This document shows positions 6,350 to 12,523 of a stretch of DNA of 13,096 bases, piece after piece (the first letter of the stretch is position 1; each line of letters starts with the position of its first letter). A program made the position numbers and the translations under genes. The notes under the pieces are model-generated. The model saw nothing but the letters and a program-made list of their open reading frames with translations. It was not told the origin of the DNA and searched no databases. The DNA comes from Spirosomataceae bacterium (lineage in GTDB: Bacteria > Bacteroidota > Bacteroidia > Cytophagales > Spirosomataceae). The stretch is taken from positions 1-13,096 of the forward strand of contig JALOLW010000064.1 of assembly GCA_025455795.1 (NCBI GenBank), read 5' to 3'.

Positions 6350-7435
6350 TTAGAGCCTTATGCCAAAACTAACCATGCGAACCGAAGGCCCTTTGTTGGA
6401 CTGAAAGAGGGTTCCCATGTCATATTGAACAAACAAATCGGGGAAATTGCGAATACCTATTTCACCACTAACACCATAACGGAAGTCGTTGAGGTACAGA
6501 TTGGAATGGTCGCGCTGAGAGCGGCCCCGGCGCGCTTCTTGGGTTTTGGTGTAGCTGTCTATCCGATAGCCTCCGTACATTCCTACGCTTAGATAAGAAA
6601 TAGGCCCGTTGTGGACTTTGACGGTGGGCATCAAAGATACATTAACGTAGGCAGCGGTCAATTTTGACTTGTAAAGCTCCACTGAAGACTGCGGAAACGA
6701 CACTCTGTTGAGGTCTTTACGGACAGTATTGTTTCCGTCAAACATGAGGTTGTACCAGCTTACATCTATGCCCAAATCTATGCCAAAAGAGGCGTCTTGT
6801 CCGCGTGAAAGCGAAGCCCCGCGTACCCAACTCAGGCTTACGAAGCGCGACCCAAACGGCAGCAAATCGTAGTCGCCGCTGTTGTAGTTGGAGGTAGGGT
6901 CGTTTTGACCAAAAGCATTAAGTCCGACGAGGACATCGAAGCCGTTGCGGGGGCTTTTGTATTTGCGTCGCACGGTGCGTGTGTAAGACCTGTCATCATC
7001 ATCGTCACGGCCTTCTTTGATGGCTTCTCTTACTTCTTCTTTGATGGTCTCCTTGATTTCTTCTCGGATAGATACCGTGTCGTTGTCTTTATTTTTGGCC
7101 TTAATATCGGGGTCTTTTACGGTGATTTTGACCTCGCCATCTTTACGACTAATCACCAAAACGGTGTCTTTGAGGTATTTACGTCCGCTTTGTTCGTTGA
7201 TATAGACGTAGGTTTCGTTGGTCGTCGAATCGAGGGCTGCACCCATATCGCGGACGATTTTGTTGAGGTCGTACTGACGGAGCGTCAAGATGTCTTTTTT
7301 GTCTTTGGCATGAATGACCATACGGGTATTGTTGCCAAACTGAACGATAAGCGAGTCGCCTTGGACAAGGTATTTTTCGGCTTGTGCGGCCAACGTCGCA
7401 ATGGCTAAAACGAGGGTAAGTCCTAACTTTTTCAT
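6350..7435 (-). CDS. Outer-membrane beta-barrel protein of the ECF sigma operon
   Basis: From ATG at 7435 this is 361 residues. I chose this start over the in-frame ATG at 7480 because it begins directly with a signal peptide (MKKLGLTLVLAIATLAAQA) and leaves a 34-bp gap to the anti-sigma stop. The upstream start would overlap that gene. The mature N-terminal part (about 20-120) is soluble and beta-rich. Next comes a charged helix (IREEIKETIKEEVREAIKEG, about 123-142) and an acidic run of five Asp. The rest (165-361) alternates polar and aromatic residues typical of outer-membrane barrel strands, ending in VRMVSFGIRL. I do not recognise a named family. It is probably an envelope protein under control of the sigma/anti-sigma pair encoded just upstream. 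The terminator at 6254-6294 ends the unit. Confidence 0.8.
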   Translation of the reverse strand: MKKLGLTLVLAIATLAAQAEKYLVQGDSLIVQFGNNTRMVIHAKDKKDILTLRQYDLNKIVRDMGAALDSTTNETYVYINEQSGRKYLKDTVLVISRKDGEVKITVKDPDIKAKNKDNDTVSIREEIKETIKEEVREAIKEGRDDDDDRSYTRTVRRKYKSPRNGFDVLVGLNAFGQNDPTSNYNSGDYDLLPFGSRFVSLSWVRGASLSRGQDASFGIDLGIDVSWYNLMFDGNNTVRKDLNRVSFPQSSVELYKSKLTAAYVNVSLMPTVKVHNGPISYLSVGMYGGYRIDSYTKTQEARRGRSQRDHSNLYLNDFRYGVSGEIGIRNFPDLFVQYDMGTLFQSNKGPSVRMVSFGIRL

Positions 7436-7469
7436 GGCTTGATTGATTTTGTACTGTGTATTTTTTGGT

Positions 7470-8273
7470 TTATTTTTCATTGGTTTCTTTTTTGCCGGTT
7501 GCTTTGGCGATTAGTTTGTTGGGGTTGAAGCCTACTTCGTCCCAATCCACTTTTTCACCACTTTTGGCGTTTTTGAGTTGTTGCCAAACTTTGGCCATTT
7601 TGGAAGTTTTGCGAGGTTTGTTCAAAAAATCTGCCTCCAATTCGGTGCTTGTGGTTACCGATTCGTTTGGAGTCATGGTGCTGGCTACCCGCTCCATTTC
7701 TGTCAAATCGGGCAGTTGTAGCACGACTTTCTTTTCGGTGGGTTTGGGCTCTACCGACGGTGTTGCTTGCGCTACGGCAGTGGTTGTTTCTACCGTGGGC
7801 AGCCCAGATTCAACAGACGGCTTCGCTTCTTGGACTACTTGCGGCATAGTTTGGGCGATTTGGGGGGCGGTTGTTTGAATGACCTGCTGTTCGTTTTCAA
7901 TGTTGTTTTTCGATTCAGCCACTACGCTTTTCCCTTCGACTTGTACAACTACCTGTCTTTTGTTAAATTCTATATCAACTGCCTGATTTTGAACTGGTTT
8001 TGACAACGAATTGACGCTTGGGTTTTTGGTTGTGTTTTGTGCCATCTGCGTATTGGTGGGAGAAACAGCCTCGTCTTTCCAACTCAACCAACCCGCTATG
8101 AGCAGTAAACTTACCCCTGCCGCCGCCAACCACGGCCCCCACTGAATCCAAACCGCCCGTCGTTGTTTGGTCTGTTGGCGCATTTGGAGTTTTTCCCAAG
8201 CTTCTGCGCGGGGTGTTAGCTCGGCCTCACGTAGCTTGCGGGAAAACAAATCGTCTATTGGGTTCTTTTTCAT
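7470..8273 (-). CDS. Single-pass anti-sigma factor-like membrane protein
   Basis: This is 267 residues. The short cytoplasmic N terminus (DDLFSRKLREAELTPRAEAW) matches a motif that recurs in Bacteroidota proteins encoded after ECF sigma factors and is likely to be the sigma-binding part. One membrane helix is at about 45-64 (WGPWLAAAGVSLLLIAGWL). The periplasmic region (70-215) is low-complexity and rich in Val, Gln, Thr and Pro. The C terminus has a conserved-looking motif, VWQQLKNAKSGEKVDWDEVG followed by FNPNKLIA. This C-terminal motif also recurs in such proteins. There is no zinc-finger (ZAS) motif. The gene lies 80 bp after the sigma gene and just before the barrel gene. It probably holds the sigma factor at the membrane until an envelope signal arrives (inference). 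Confidence 0.75.
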   Translation of the reverse strand: MKKNPIDDLFSRKLREAELTPRAEAWEKLQMRQQTKQRRAVWIQWGPWLAAAGVSLLLIAGWLSWKDEAVSPTNTQMAQNTTKNPSVNSLSKPVQNQAVDIEFNKRQVVVQVEGKSVVAESKNNIENEQQVIQTTAPQIAQTMPQVVQEAKPSVESGLPTVETTTAVAQATPSVEPKPTEKKVVLQLPDLTEMERVASTMTPNESVTTSTELEADFLNKPRKTSKMAKVWQQLKNAKSGEKVDWDEVGFNPNKLIAKATGKKETNEK

Positions 8274-8295
8274 TTTCGTAAAAGCCTAATTTTTT

Positions 8296-8334
8296 GGAAT
8301 GTCGAATATTGAACAAGGAACATCGAATGTTGAA
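8296..8334. repeat. Small palindromic repeat between sigma and anti-sigma genes
   Basis: TCGAATATTGAA (8302-8313) and TCGAATGTTGAA (8323-8334) are direct repeats 21 bp apart with one mismatch. AACAT-CGA-ATGTT (8319-8331) is a short perfect inverted repeat. I recall similar sequence between genes in other Bacteroidota genomes, but cannot check that here. It may affect translation or RNA stability between the two genes. Confidence 0.45.
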
Positions 8335-8353
8335 ATAGCTTATTCTTTAACTT

Positions 8354-8929
8354 TTAATAATTCCCTACGTTTCTACTGCCTGTTTCGAGGCTTTGGAGCA
8401 TTTCTTGTAAAAGTCCCCTCGCCCGGTGTAACTGCGACTTGGAGGTACTCTCGGTGATGCCCAACTGCTCGGCGATTTCGGCATGAGAGTAGCCTTCTAT
8501 CGCGTAAAGGTTGAATACCGTGCGGTAGCCCGTAGGCAGTTTGGCGACTATTGTGAGCAGTTCACTGGCATCGAGTGCGGCATCTGCCCATTCTACGTTG
8601 GCGGCCTTTTGCGCCTCGGGCGCATCAAGTTCTACTTCGATTTGCCGACGTGAGCGCAGGTACATGAGGGCTTCGTTGGTCATCAAACGGCGCATCCACC
8701 CTTCAAAACTGCCCTCACCTCGGTACTGCCCTATTCGCTCAAAAATCTTCATAAACCCCTCAATCATCACATCCTCTGCTTCCATGCTGTCGCCCACGTA
8801 TCTTACACAAACCGCCAAAAACCTTGCCGAATATTTGTCGTACAGGTGGCGTTGTGCTTTGGCGTCGCCTTGTTGAAGGGCTTTGACCAATTGGCTTTCA
8901 TTGGTAAACAGTTGTAAAATTTTGACCAT
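8354..8929 (-). CDS. ECF-type RNA polymerase sigma-70 factor
   Basis: This is 191 residues, the normal ECF length. Region 2 (about 26-95) includes LYDKYSARFLAVCVRYVGDS, the acidic AEDVMIEGFMKIF and FEGWMRRLMTNEALMYLRSR, the segments that bind core polymerase and melt the -10. After a short linker, region 4 (about 125-180) has LPTGYRTVFNLYAIEGYSHA, EIAEQLGITESTSKSQLHRA and RGLLQEML, a helix-turn-helix for -35 recognition. It directs polymerase to a specific promoter set when released by its anti-sigma factor, most likely the product of the next gene. The sigma, anti-sigma, barrel order on one strand suggests envelope homeostasis. No clear autoregulatory promoter could be picked out upstream, where short GTATTG repeats lie (8938-8976). 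Confidence 0.93.
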   Translation of the reverse strand: MVKILQLFTNESQLVKALQQGDAKAQRHLYDKYSARFLAVCVRYVGDSMEAEDVMIEGFMKIFERIGQYRGEGSFEGWMRRLMTNEALMYLRSRRQIEVELDAPEAQKAANVEWADAALDASELLTIVAKLPTGYRTVFNLYAIEGYSHAEIAEQLGITESTSKSQLHRARGLLQEMLQSLETGSRNVGNY

Positions 8930-9135
8930 ACAATCGGTATTGAGATGTTAGTATTGGGTATTGAGCAATACTTACTACTAAGTTAATGGCTGTTTCAGGG
9001 GGTAGATGCTTATGAAGATGATAAAGGTTGCACGAGGGGGAAAATTTTTTTTTATTCCAACCGTTTTTATCTGGAATGCGTCATTGAGAACGTATCGTTA
9101 AAAAAACTCAACAACCTTTGAAACCAACAGCAACT

Positions 9136-9213
9136 ATGAGAACAAGTTCATTTTTTCAGTGTATTATGGTGATTGCAGCCACCATTTTACTTATTTGGGC
9201 TGCTCTGGCGTAG
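9136..9213 (+). CDS. Possible 25-residue hydrophobic membrane peptide
   Basis: ATG at 9136 opens 25 codons ending TAG at 9213. After MRTSSFFQ the peptide is a single hydrophobic helix (CIMVIAATILLIWAALA), long enough to cross a membrane. It lies alone in a 554-bp gap, upstream of the MITE and on the same strand as the PorT-like gene. No promoter or ribosome site decides the case. It could be a small membrane protein or a chance frame. Confidence 0.3.
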   Translation: MRTSSFFQCIMVIAATILLIWAALA

Positions 9214-9267
9214 GTACGTACAAAGGGCATCTATTATGCCTTCAAAAAACGTAAATTTAACAAAACA

Positions 9268-9410
9268 GGAACTCTGACAATTTTTGTGGCTAACCTCATC
9301 CCCATCCCTTCTCCTGCCAGGAGAAGGGGGCAATACATAGTCCCTCTCCTGATAGGAGAGGGATTTAGGGTGAGGTTGAATATACGTACCACAAAAATTG
9401 TCAGAGAACG
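9268..9410. mobile_element. 143-bp MITE-like palindromic element, copy 1
   Basis: Perfect 18-bp inverted ends CTCTGACAATTTTTGTGG (9272-9289) and its complement (9389-9406) sit inside a 143-bp unit. The unit is bounded by a perfect 8-bp duplication ACAAAACA (9260-9267 and 9411-9418). Inside are two strong hairpins: CCTTCTCCT-GCC-AGGAGAAGG, and CCCTCTCCT-GAT-AGGAGAGGG. There is no transposase, so it would need one in trans. It differs from copy 2 at only three positions. Frames read through it are not real genes. Confidence 0.9.
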
Positions 9411-9429
9411 ACAAAACAAAGTACCTTTG
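9397..9429 (+). promoter_or_regulatory. Candidate Bacteroidota-type promoter for the PorT-like gene
   Basis: ATTG at 9397-9400, within the right inverted end of the MITE, is followed by 21 nt and then TACCTTTG (9422-9429), a full match to the TAnnTTTG -7 box. It lies 55 bp before the start codon of the barrel gene at 9484. The upstream half would be provided by the inserted element. The -33 half is weak (ATTG rather than TTTG). Confidence 0.5.
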
Positions 9430-9483
9430 CGACGTCGGACGACAAACTATTGTTAAAAGGTGTAACAAACCAAACGGAATATT

Positions 9484-10161
9484 ATGACAAAAACGGCAAA
9501 GGTATTTTTGATTTTGTTGATGACAGTAGTAGGAAAAGCCCAAAGTCAGGGCATTGAGTGGGGTTTGAAAGGTGGCCTCCAAATCACGAGTTTTAGGGGT
9601 GATGATTTTCAGGGCAGAAAACCCTCTTCAAGCTCAACCGCCTACGACAAAATCACCAGCAAAGGTGGCGCCGCGACGGGCTACGCACTGGGTATCTATG
9701 CTCGCTCGCAAGAAAGTGTGTTTTTGCAGGGAGAAGCCCTCATTTCTATCAAAGGGGCGGTACTGGAAACAGTAGGTCAAAATACCGAAACAGCCGTGCA
9801 GTACGGGCAGTTGGATATTCCTGTTTCGATAGGCTATCAGACCAAACGCTTTGATGTGATGGGTGGACCGATGCTTTCGGTCAATGTGTTTGACGATGGA
9901 AAACTCAAAAATTTCTTGTCAAGCTACGCCAATTCTCCGCTAACATTCTCTCCTTATCGCACTTACGCTTTTGGGTATCAACTGGGCGCAGGATTGAAAT
10001 TCAACAAGTTGGGGGTACAACTGCGCTATTTGGCGAGCATTCAGCCCGTGAGCGATATGTACATCTCGTACAGTACGCCCGGTGCCTCCGAACTGAGCCA
10101 AAGCCGCTTCCAACAACGCGCTGGCGTGATACAGGCCACCGTAAGTTACCGACTGAAATAA
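9484..10161 (+). CDS. PorT-like outer-membrane beta-barrel protein
   Basis: This is 225 residues with a signal peptide (MTKTAKVFLILLMTVVGKAQSQ) and the opening IEWGLKGGLQ that is typical of the outer-membrane barrel domain seen in PorT-family Bacteroidota proteins. Strand-like blocks follow: GYALGIYARS, VFLQGEALISIKG, YGQLDIPVSIGYQT, FDVMGGPMLSVNV, YAFGYQLGAGLKFNKLGVQLRY and a final VIQATVSYRLK. The size and strand pattern fit an eight-stranded barrel. The role of most such proteins is unknown; PorT itself is linked to the type IX secretion machinery, but this resemblance alone does not show that. A candidate promoter overlaps the end of the upstream MITE. The last 16 bp overlap the convergent TlpA-like gene. 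Confidence 0.82.
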   Translation: MTKTAKVFLILLMTVVGKAQSQGIEWGLKGGLQITSFRGDDFQGRKPSSSSTAYDKITSKGGAATGYALGIYARSQESVFLQGEALISIKGAVLETVGQNTETAVQYGQLDIPVSIGYQTKRFDVMGGPMLSVNVFDDGKLKNFLSSYANSPLTFSPYRTYAFGYQLGAGLKFNKLGVQLRYLASIQPVSDMYISYSTPGASELSQSRFQQRAGVIQATVSYRLK

Positions 10162-11510
10162 CGCTCCAATTCCTCTACTGTCAGCCACCGAGCCACGATT
10201 TTCTTGTCGCGGTCGAGTAAGTACATGGCAGGATAGTTCCACACACCGAGTTTGTAAAAATCGGTCTTGCGCTCGGCGTCGCGGACATTGGCGAAACTTT
10301 CGGTCTGAAAATCTTTGATAAACTGCCTCCAAGTGTCTTCGTTGGCATCCAAACTCACCGCATAAACCGACACCGAGTTGGGGTTTCGTTTCACAAAATC
10401 GGTGAGTTTGGGGGCTGTTTCGCGGCAATGACTGCATCCTGGGTCGTAAAAAAACAGCAATGTATGCTCGGCCTCCAAATCACCCAACGCTTTGGGCTTG
10501 CCTTCGATGTCGGTCATTTTTAAGTCAGGAAAAACTTTCCCGATAGCCATTTTGGCCCTGATTTCGCGCATTTCACGTACTTTTTGAAGCGTGCTCGCAT
10601 CCCAAAGCGCGGGGTCGGTTTCTACGTAATTTTTGACAATATGCTCATAAAGCGCGTCCAAATGCGGCTCGGCGGTGGTTTCGAGGCGCGAGGCTAGCTG
10701 CCCCACCAAATATTTGCGAAGTTCTTTGGTCCCGTTGGTTTGCGGGATGATTTTGTCCATCGTTTGTTTTAATTCTTCGACAGACAACGCAGGGATATTT
10801 TTCACAAACCGCCCCACCCGTGTCGAAAAATGCGCCGTATATAACATCCGCTCATCAGACAAAAAGGCGTTGTCGAAAGTATGCTGCCAAGCGTAATTTT
10901 TCAAGTAAAGCGAGTCTTTGGCCGAGAGCGTTTTGACGGGTAGTACGGGCAGTTGGGGTTCTTGAAATGACTTCAAAAAGCGCGTCACAAACCACTGCGG
11001 ATGCGCGGCGTACAAGGAGTCTGTGAAAGATTTCATGGTGAGGTTGAACGCCTCAAAACGACTCCTCCAACGCGGGTCGTTGTCGTCTTTGATGCCTGCT
11101 TGCTGGCGATACTGGAGCAGCGGCTGATAGCGGGCGCGTACTTTTCGCTGATAGTCAAACAGTAAGGCATTGTCGGGGGCGTTGCTAAATCGAATCGTAC
11201 CGATGACATCGCGGGCGTCGGCTTCCAACGAAAAATCAAAAGACTCCGACACCACCAAATCTAAGCCCCGCCCAATGCCAACAATGCGAAACAGCCCCGC
11301 CTGTACGCTGTCTTTTTCTTCAAACACAAACTTCCCTTCCAGATTGGAGGCAGTGGTGTCTATGGGCATGAGTTGCCCCCCAAAATACTGCGACAAAACC
11401 AACAACTGCGGCGGAAAATTGGCGATTTTGCCTTCAATACGAAGGGTTTTTTGGCCGCTTACGGTCAAACGAAACGTTAGACTGAGGCTCAATAAAAGAA
11501 TGAAGCGCAT
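10146..11510 (-). CDS. TlpA/ResA-like thiol-disulfide protein with DUF4369-like N terminus
   Basis: From ATG at 11510 this is 454 residues. I prefer this start to the ATG at 11540 because it begins at once with a signal peptide (MRFILLLSLSLTFRLTVSGQ). The N-terminal domain (about 20-110) has the beta pattern of DUF4369 (IEGKIANFPPQLLVLSQYFG). A helical middle (about 110-320) resembles DUF5106. The C-terminal thioredoxin fold (about 325-454) has the redox motif FYDPGCSHCRETAP, with Cys359 and Cys362. A cis-proline is at about 427 (WNYPAMYLLD). It would act in the periplasm, reducing or isomerising disulfides, perhaps for cytochrome maturation or envelope protein folding. The partner is unknown. 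It shares a palindrome-rich spacer with the divergent repressor gene. Confidence 0.88.
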   Translation of the reverse strand: MRFILLLSLSLTFRLTVSGQKTLRIEGKIANFPPQLLVLSQYFGGQLMPIDTTASNLEGKFVFEEKDSVQAGLFRIVGIGRGLDLVVSESFDFSLEADARDVIGTIRFSNAPDNALLFDYQRKVRARYQPLLQYRQQAGIKDDNDPRWRSRFEAFNLTMKSFTDSLYAAHPQWFVTRFLKSFQEPQLPVLPVKTLSAKDSLYLKNYAWQHTFDNAFLSDERMLYTAHFSTRVGRFVKNIPALSVEELKQTMDKIIPQTNGTKELRKYLVGQLASRLETTAEPHLDALYEHIVKNYVETDPALWDASTLQKVREMREIRAKMAIGKVFPDLKMTDIEGKPKALGDLEAEHTLLFFYDPGCSHCRETAPKLTDFVKRNPNSVSVYAVSLDANEDTWRQFIKDFQTESFANVRDAERKTDFYKLGVWNYPAMYLLDRDKKIVARWLTVEELERYFSR

Positions 11511-11536
11511 GATAAAAAAATAGGTCAAAGTACATA

Positions 11537-11551
11537 GCACAAATCTTGTGC
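11537..11551. promoter_or_regulatory. Short perfect palindrome upstream of the TlpA-like gene
   Basis: GCACAA (11537-11542) and TTGTGC (11546-11551) are perfect inverted repeats around ATC, 27 bp before the TlpA-like start codon. The position suits an operator or an early RNA hairpin. No regulator can be assigned. Confidence 0.4.
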
Positions 11552-11559
11552 CACAAATT

Positions 11560-11593
11560 AAATTCGACCACTTTCCTAAAAGTTGTCGAATTT
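11560..11593. promoter_or_regulatory. 34-bp near-perfect hyphenated palindrome in divergent spacer
   Basis: AAATTCGACCACTTT (11560-11574) and AAAGTTGTCGAATTT (11579-11593) are inverted repeats with one mismatch in 15, around CCTA. It lies 50 bp before the TlpA-like start and about 117 bp before the repressor start. The length and symmetry suit a dimeric regulator's operator. There is no U-run to support a terminator. Confidence 0.55.
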
Positions 11594-11633
11594 GAGTAAA
11601 AGTGATAGAATGTTATATAAAAACAAAAATTTC

Positions 11634-11728
11634 GTCCAAAATATTTCAACATAGAACGAATTTTTGTATTTTTGGACAAAAAATTTAACCAAAAACCGTA
11701 ACTATTTGAATGGCAACTTATTTTGGAC
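11634..11728. promoter_or_regulatory. Three copies of an operator-like motif around the repressor start
   Basis: The motif TATTTTGGACRAAATTT occurs three times: inverted at about 11627-11643 (GTCCAAAA core at 11634-11641), and direct at about 11667-11684 (core TTTTGGAC 11670-11677, with an extra T and A) and 11719-11735 (core 11721-11728). Each has TTTTG-GA-CRAAA half symmetry. The middle copy overlaps TATTTTTG (11667-11674), a perfect TAnnTTTG -7 box. The last overlaps codons 4-9 of the repressor gene. This fits autorepression by the XRE-S24 protein. No -33 TTTG is found at the expected distance, so the promoter part is weaker. Confidence 0.55.
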
Positions 11729-12360
11729 AAAATTTGGCGTATCTACGGCGAGCCTTGGCGGGTAAAATCTCTCAGCAGCGTTTGGCGGATGAATTGGGAC
11801 TCAAAAAATCTACTTTGGCGGCTTACGAACTGGGCAACGCCGAGCCAAATTACGAAGATTTGGTGTTTTTGGCGGGGCATTTTCGGATTTCCATTGATGA
11901 CTTACTCAACGTGGACTTGGCTCGTCAAATGGCTTTTGGGACTCCCAACGGCAACATTGAGTACGTCCCCGTCAAAGCACTCGGGGGCTATACGGCAGGC
12001 TACGGCGACGCGGAGTATATCGAACAACTGCCCACTTTTGAGCTACCGTTTTTGTCCAAGGAAAAAAAGTACCGCGCTTTTCCCTACGAAGGTGACTCAA
12101 TGCCTCCCCTGCGCGAAGGTTGTGTGGTGTTTGGGGAGTGGGTAGAAAATTGGAAAGAAATCAAAAACGGCACGATTTGCCTCGTCGTGACGCGCGACGA
12201 GGGCGTAGTACTCAAAAAAGTCTTCAATTACCTCAGTGAGAAGGGGTTGCTGGTGCTCAAATCCCTCAACGAACGATACGCGCCTTATCCTGTTTTGGCC
12301 GAGGATATTTTAGAGCTTTGGCAATTTGCAGGGTATTTTGACGGGGAGTTTCCGAGATAA
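11710..12360 (+). CDS. XRE-family repressor with S24 LexA-like self-cleavage domain
   Basis: This is 216 residues. The N terminus (about 6-66) is an XRE helix-turn-helix (ISQQRLADELGLKKSTLAAY, 20-39, then ELGNAEP). The C-terminal half is an S24 peptidase-like domain. Serine S130 is in YEGDSMPP and lysine K169 in VVLKKVF, and a likely cleavage site Ala96-Gly97 is in GGYTAGYGD. The spacings (site to Ser 34, Ser to Lys 39) are close to those of E. coli LexA (35 and 37). So the protein has what it needs for RecA-stimulated self-cleavage and could be an SOS or phage-type repressor. It is not clearly LexA itself, whose N-terminal domain is a winged helix. Three operator-like repeats flank its start. 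No phage genes are visible nearby, and a MITE lies 11 bp after its stop. Confidence 0.9.
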   Translation: MATYFGQNLAYLRRALAGKISQQRLADELGLKKSTLAAYELGNAEPNYEDLVFLAGHFRISIDDLLNVDLARQMAFGTPNGNIEYVPVKALGGYTAGYGDAEYIEQLPTFELPFLSKEKKYRAFPYEGDSMPPLREGCVVFGEWVENWKEIKNGTICLVVTRDEGVVLKKVFNYLSEKGLLVLKSLNERYAPYPVLAEDILELWQFAGYFDGEFPR

Positions 12361-12371
12361 AAAATATTTTG

Positions 12372-12514
12372 GGAACTCTGACAATTTTTGTGGCTAACCT
12401 CATCCCCATCCCTTCTCCTGCCAGGAGAAGGGAGCAATACATAGTCCCTCTCCTGACAGGAGAGGGATTTAGGGTGAGGTTGAATATTCGTACCACAAAA
12501 ATTGTCAGAGAACG
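12372..12514. mobile_element. 143-bp MITE-like palindromic element, copy 2
   Basis: This has the same length and orientation as the copy at 9268-9410, with three substitutions in 143 positions. The 18-bp inverted ends lie at 12376-12393 and 12493-12510 and are perfect. The target duplication is less clean: AATATTTTG before and AAAATTTTG after. It fills the gap between two converging genes almost completely (11 bp from the repressor stop, 9 bp from the methyltransferase stop). Its hairpins could serve as a two-way transcription terminator there. Confidence 0.9.
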
Positions 12515-12523
12515 AAAATTTTG

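Noticed and set aside
6110..6592. 160-codon rightward frame beginning before tRNA-Tyr
   Set aside because: It is antisense to tRNA-Tyr, the terminator and the end of the barrel gene. The GGGGWIRTTVG peptide is a typical tRNA artefact.
8260..8353. Possible terminator between the sigma and anti-sigma genes
   Set aside because: The repeats there are weak, AT-rich palindromes without a GC stem and U-run. The genes look co-transcribed.
9234..9419. Frames reading through the MITE (including peptides with NLTLNPSPIRRGTMYC)
   Set aside because: They come from the palindromic element itself and recur with it at 12372-12514. They have no start signal or conserved domain, so they are spurious proteins.
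11030..11240. Possible alternative genes inside the TlpA-like coding region on either strand
   Set aside because: All overlap the well-supported thioredoxin-fold gene and show no independent domain or start.
12266..12496. Leftward frame over the second MITE copy and the end of the repressor gene
   Set aside because: It is the same MITE-derived translation fused to the antisense of the S24 domain, so not a gene.
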